This document shows positions 60,757 to 64,000 of a DNA stretch of 64,000 nucleotides, piece after piece (the stretch's first letter is position 1; each line of letters begins with the position of its first letter). Source of the DNA: Nocardioides panzhihuensis. Lineage in GTDB: Bacteria; Actinomycetota; Actinomycetes; Propionibacteriales; Nocardioidaceae. The notes beneath the pieces were generated by a model. It ran no database searches, was not told the DNA's origin, and saw only the letters and a program-made list of their open reading frames with translations. The position numbers were made by a program, and so were the translations under genes. Where the stretch lies: contig NZ_JACBZR010000001.1 in NCBI RefSeq assembly GCF_013408335.1, positions 744,001 through 808,000 on the forward strand, in the 5' to 3' direction.

Positions 60757-61232
60757 GAGACGGTCGGGGAGTCGCCCTCGACCAGGTCCCGAAGGACGGC
60801 CACGGCGGCCTCGAGCTCGGCCTCGGTGCGGTTGCGGGACTCGAGCCGCTCGGCGATGAGCCGGGAGATGCGGTCGCGCACCTCGGCCAGGTCGGCCCGG
60901 CCGGCATCTGTGAGGGTGACCAGGCTGGCCCGCGCATCGGCCGGGTTGGGCGTCTTGGTGACCAGTCCGGTCTCCACCAGCTGGGCGATCTGGGCCGACA
61001 TGGTGGGCTGCGAGCAGCCGTCGGCGCGAGACAGCTCGGTGATGCCGAGCGGCCCGATGGCGTCAAGGATCGTGAGGACGCGGACGCTGGCCGGAAGGTC
61101 GAGCGTGCGGCGTACGAGGCGCATGAGACGCGCTGCGTAGACCACCAGGTCGCTGGAGAGGTCCAGGGTCTTCGCCGAAGCGGAGCCCGAGGCGGTCGGG
61201 GCTGCCGAGGAGAGCAGCTGCTGTGAAGGCAT
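60753..61232 (-). CDS. MarR family transcriptional regulator
   Basis: A 159-residue winged-HTH regulator. The recognition helices lie in ITELSRADGCSQPTMSAQIAQLVETGLVTKTPNPADARASLVTLTDAGRADL, with the family's DxR wing (PADARAS). ATG at 61232; a long frame upstream is not coding. It diverges from the DUF1697 gene 57 bp away and could regulate it. Confidence 0.92.
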   Translation of the reverse strand: MPSQQLLSSAAPTASGSASAKTLDLSSDLVVYAARLMRLVRRTLDLPASVRVLTILDAIGPLGITELSRADGCSQPTMSAQIAQLVETGLVTKTPNPADARASLVTLTDAGRADLAEVRDRISRLIAERLESRNRTEAELEAAVAVLRDLVEGDSPTVS

Positions 61233-61289
61233 CGGTCGGATTCCAGGGTCGGGGTTGCGGCGCGGCGGACGGGTGGAGACTATCTGAGA

Positions 61290-61829
61290 ATGACAACGGA
61301 ACGGCACACCTGGATCGCGTTCCTGCGAGCCATCAATCTCGGCGCGAACCGGAAGTTCCCGAAGCAGGCGATCATCGCCGCGGTCGTGAGGGCAGGCGGA
61401 ACGGACGTCGAGACCTACATCAACACCGGCAACGTACGCTTCGAGCACCCGGTCGGCGACCGGGCCGAGATGGAGGCGATCCTGGAGGAGGCCTTCGCCG
61501 CCGACCGCTTCTTCGACGTGCCGACGATCTGCATCACGCCCGCCGAGCTGAAGGTGATCGCCAACGACGCCGCGGCTGTTGGGGCGGGGCACGAAGGCAG
61601 GCAGTTCGTGTTCCTGTGCAAGGAGCAGAGCGACTCCAGGTCCCGCGAGGCGCTGGCTGCTCGGGCGGGGGAGAGTGAGCGGGTCTATGTCATCGGCCGC
61701 GCCGTGCACCTGCTCACCGAGAGCTTCCACCAGACGAAGATCACCAACGCCGTCGTCGAGCGCCACATCGCGGTCAGCACCAACCGCAACCTCAACGTGA
61801 TCCGCACCCTTGCCGACAGGTGGTCGTGA
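61290..61829 (+). CDS. DUF1697 family protein
   Basis: A 179-residue protein of DUF1697 (PF08002). The start RHTWIAFLRAINLGANRKFPKQAI, DVETYINTGNVRFE and the end TNRNLNVIRTLADR are hallmarks. It is widespread but without known function. It is convergent with the MFS gene. Confidence 0.93.
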   Translation: MTTERHTWIAFLRAINLGANRKFPKQAIIAAVVRAGGTDVETYINTGNVRFEHPVGDRAEMEAILEEAFAADRFFDVPTICITPAELKVIANDAAAVGAGHEGRQFVFLCKEQSDSRSREALAARAGESERVYVIGRAVHLLTESFHQTKITNAVVERHIAVSTNRNLNVIRTLADRWS

Positions 61830-61833
61830 GGCC

Positions 61834-63075
61834 CTAGTGCGCCGGGGCGCCGCCAGGCTCGGCGGTGAAGTTCGCGCGACTCAAGCGGCGGACGGCCGGG
61901 CTCAGCAGCGTGGCCAGCGCGATGGCGACAAAGGCGATGCCGGCGATCGCGAGCACGTTCTCGATCCCGTACGCAGCGGCCAAGGGTCCCATCGCCAGCT
62001 GTCCGATGGGGATCGCGATATAGGTCCCCAGCTGGTCGTAGGACGAGGCACGGGAGAGCAGCTCTGCAGGGACGTTCTCCTGCATCGAGAGCTGCCAGCC
62101 GAGACTGAACACCTGGATGCCGGCGCCGGAGAGGGCGGCTGCGGGAAGCAGCACCGCCAGGTCGGTGGAGAAGCCGAGCGCCGCGATCGGCAGGCCGAAC
62201 ACGGCCATGCCGATCATGCCGTAGAACAGGGGCCGTTCGAGCCGGACCTTCATCAGCACGAGCGTCGCGGCGAGGACGCCGATCCCCTGGAAGGTGAGGA
62301 TCAGCCCCCAGCCGCCTGCGCCCAGCGACGAACCCTCCGCCCGCTGCGGACCGAGGGTGAGGAGCCCGCCTTCGTAGAGCGCGTTGAGCATGGTCGCGGC
62401 GCCGACACAGAGCCACAGCCAGCTGGTCGTGCGGAAGTAGTCCCAGCCCAGACGCAGGTCGCCGACGATGGACGCCTTGGCGGCAGTGCCACTGAGCTTG
62501 ACCGGCAGCAACAGCAGAGCCGCGATCAGCCAGGTGGCGGCGTCGATCGCGAGCGCCCAGCCCGCGCCGACGCTGAGGACGAGCAGGCCGGCGGTGCCGG
62601 GGCCGGCGACCGCGACGACCGCCCGGGTCAGCGACAGCAGCACATTGGCTTCCTGCAACATGTTGCGCGGCACCACGAGCGGGATGATCCCCTGCTGGGC
62701 CGGGAGGCCGGCGGCGGAGACGATGCCGTTGAGAGCCGAGAGGGCGATCAGGTGCCACAGCTCGGCGACGCCGGTGATGACGAGGACGGCGACGGCCGCC
62801 TGGCTCAGGCCGGAGACCAGGTTGGAGGCGAACAGGATCCGGGCCCGGCCCATCCGGTCGGCGAGCACGCCGCCGATGAGCATGAAGACGATCATCGGGA
62901 TGGTCCGGGCCGCGAGGACCGCGCCGATCGCGATCGGCGCGTCGCTCACTTCCATCACCGCGAAGGCCAGCGCGACGGGCGCCATGAAGTTGCCGACCAG
63001 GTTGATCGAGCGGGATGCGAAGAACCACCGAAAGAGGGGTTGGCGAAGAGGGGCTGTCGCCGAGATCGGAGCCAT
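61834..63075 (-). CDS. MFS transporter
   Basis: A 413-residue major facilitator protein with about twelve hydrophobic segments. The motif-A loop GGVLADRMGRARILFASN (about residues 67-84) marks the MFS_3/enterobactin-exporter-like group. It is likely a drug or small-molecule efflux pump. ATG at 63075. No regulator is directly adjacent on its 5' side, where pncA is on the same strand upstream. Confidence 0.92.
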   Translation of the reverse strand: MAPISATAPLRQPLFRWFFASRSINLVGNFMAPVALAFAVMEVSDAPIAIGAVLAARTIPMIVFMLIGGVLADRMGRARILFASNLVSGLSQAAVAVLVITGVAELWHLIALSALNGIVSAAGLPAQQGIIPLVVPRNMLQEANVLLSLTRAVVAVAGPGTAGLLVLSVGAGWALAIDAATWLIAALLLLPVKLSGTAAKASIVGDLRLGWDYFRTTSWLWLCVGAATMLNALYEGGLLTLGPQRAEGSSLGAGGWGLILTFQGIGVLAATLVLMKVRLERPLFYGMIGMAVFGLPIAALGFSTDLAVLLPAAALSGAGIQVFSLGWQLSMQENVPAELLSRASSYDQLGTYIAIPIGQLAMGPLAAAYGIENVLAIAGIAFVAIALATLLSPAVRRLSRANFTAEPGGAPAH

Positions 63076-63130
63076 TCGGAAGAGAATAGACCTTCAGACG
63101 TGCCTTATCGGCGGAAAGTTCCCAATTCTG

Positions 63131-63706
63131 TCATGAGACCGTTACCCCGGCGGCGCGCATCTCTTCGATGGCCGCCGCGGTGCTCTGCGCCGCCACTCCG
63201 GCGGCCAGGTCGGAGAGCAGCGTCGTGTGGAACCCGGCCGCTCGCGCGTCGAGCGCGGTGGCACGTACGCAGTAGTCGGTCGCCAACCCGCAGACGTCGA
63301 CCTCCTCCACGCCGCGACCGCGGAGCCAGTCGACCAGAGTGGCGCCGCCGTTGGCCGCGCCCTCGAAGCCGGAGTAGGCCGCGGCGTACTCGCCCTTGCG
63401 GAAGATCTCGTCGAAGGTCACCGGGTCCAGGTTGGGGTGGAAGGCCTCGCCGTCGGTGCCGACCACGCAGTGTGCCGGCCAGGAGTCGACGTAGTCCGGC
63501 GGGTTGCCGAAGTGGTCGCCCGGGTCGATGTGGTGGTCCTTGGTCGCGACGACCAGGCCGTACGTCGGCTCCGGCTCCTTGCTCGCCGCCCGCTCGCGCA
63601 GCAGCTGACCGATGTCGTAGGCCACCCGCGCCCCGCCGGCGACCGGCAGGGACCCGCCCTCGCAGAAGTCGTTCTGTACGTCGACCACGATCAGTGCACG
63701 CGTCAT
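63131..63706 (-). CDS. pncA: Nicotinamidase/pyrazinamidase
   Basis: Hydrolyses nicotinamide to nicotinate for NAD salvage. The 191 residues have catalytic Asp9 (VVDVQNDFCEGG), metal-site TKDHHIDPGDHF, the Lys in FRKGEY and Cys in GLATDYCVRAT. ATG at 63706 gives the family start TRALIVVDVQNDF; a longer frame upstream lies across the gap and pncB end. It sits right after pncB. Confidence 0.95.
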   Translation of the reverse strand: MTRALIVVDVQNDFCEGGSLPVAGGARVAYDIGQLLRERAASKEPEPTYGLVVATKDHHIDPGDHFGNPPDYVDSWPAHCVVGTDGEAFHPNLDPVTFDEIFRKGEYAAAYSGFEGAANGGATLVDWLRGRGVEEVDVCGLATDYCVRATALDARAAGFHTTLLSDLAAGVAAQSTAAAIEEMRAAGVTVS

Positions 63707-63719
63707 GCTCGCCACACTA

Positions 63720-63755
63720 GCCCGAGCCTCACTGGAAGCCCGAGCCTCATTGGAA
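63720..63755 (-). repeat. 18-bp tandem duplication at the pncB 3' end
   Basis: GCCCGAGCCTCACTGGAA (63720-63737) and GCCCGAGCCTCATTGGAA (63738-63755) differ by one base. The second copy holds the last codons and stop of pncB (Phe-Gln-stop); the first repeats them as non-coding sequence. Confidence 0.8.
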
Positions 63756-64000
63756 GAGCGTCGGGATGACCGGATCGCCCTTGAGGAGCGAGTGGGCGAC
63801 GACGGGGAGCTCGGCGACCGAGGCCTGGTGGCGTTCACGTGCCGCATCGAGCGGCTCACGGCCGACGACCTCGCCCTTCCTCAGGAGCTGGGTGAGGAGG
63901 GAGCGGTCGTTGTTGTCGCCCGCTGGCTGGGCGCCGATGCCGATCACCTCGGCGTCGGCGACGTCCTTGTCGTCGCGGCGGCGCAGGGCGTACTTCCGGC
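63747..64000 (-). CDS. pncB: Probable nicotinate phosphoribosyltransferase, C-terminal part
   Basis: The frame is open to the window end; about 84 C-terminal residues are visible. The stretch KYALRRRDDKDVADAEVIGIG followed by LREELTQL-type sequence and HSLLKGDPVIPTLFQ resembles the C-terminal domain of PncB. Its place just upstream of pncA, the preceding step of nicotinamide salvage, supports the call. Only the end is present. Confidence 0.75.
   Translation of the reverse strand, partial: RKYALRRRDDKDVADAEVIGIGAQPAGDNNDRSLLTQLLRKGEVVGREPLDAARERHQASVAELPVVAHSLLKGDPVIPTLFQ

Overview
The window is a 64 kb stretch of very GC-rich chromosome, densely coded on both strands, with frequent GTG starts and four-base ATGA/GTGA overlaps. 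Actinobacterial marker families (DUF3117, DUF3039, eukaryotic-type IleRS, the SigE-anti-sigma-HtrA cluster, a c-di-AMP riboswitch before an NlpC/P60 gene) and the overall protein flavour point to a free-living actinomycete close to Nocardioides (Propionibacteriales). That placement is an inference from protein content. No phage, IS transposase, tRNA, rRNA or CRISPR array was seen.

Layout. 1-2.2 kb: the 3' part of ileS. 2.2-6.7 kb: a methyltransferase, a small membrane protein and a TetR-controlled divergon with an F420-type reductase and a drug-export ABC transporter. 6.7-12.5 kb: dapE, LOG, DivIVA-domain protein, a large Pro/Tyr-rich membrane protein, DUF3117 and pepA, echoing the mycobacterial Rv1202-Rv1211 order. 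12.5-16.1 kb: O-methyltransferase, sigE, anti-sigma factor and htrA, an envelope-stress module with a visible ECF promoter. 16.1-22.9 kb: a small HTH protein, a cupredoxin-like lipoprotein/membrane-protein pair, a WS/DGAT-type acyltransferase with an altered active site, a secreted lysyl oxidase-like protein and two DUF2505 paralogues.

23-29 kb: an NAD-glutamate dehydrogenase gene that appears to lack its C-terminal part and overlaps tail-to-tail with an LPXTG-anchored surface protein. 29-34 kb: a citrate-lyase-like gene, an MTHFR-family gene, a 161-bp inverted-repeat element and the kynBUA operon (tryptophan to anthranilate). 34-38 kb: a hydrolase, an ECF42-type sigma factor with its DGPF partner, and Ku. 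38-41 kb: separate LigD ligase and polymerase genes (NHEJ) and an orphan response regulator. 41-49 kb: riboswitch-NlpC/P60, prfB, a hydrolase, an anchored hypothetical protein, ftsE-ftsX-M23 peptidase, smpB and tmRNA.

49-64 kb: phenylalanine hydroxylase, HIT protein, two secreted glycerophosphodiesterases, a FabG-like SDR, a DUF3048 lipoprotein, a second TetR divergon with a 19-bp operator, YqgE, a DUF3039-helicase-CutC run, MarR, DUF1697, an MFS transporter, pncA and the 3' end of a probable pncB.

Themes: cell envelope and division (HtrA, NlpC/P60, FtsEX-M23, LPXTG protein), stress and repair (SigE, Ku/LigD, tmRNA/SmpB) and aromatic amino-acid breakdown (kynBUA, phhA). The least explained parts are the truncated gdh junction, the 161-bp element at 31255, the tandem-repeat block after pepA, the Pro/Tyr-rich membrane protein and the lipoprotein/membrane-protein pair at 16.5-18.2 kb.
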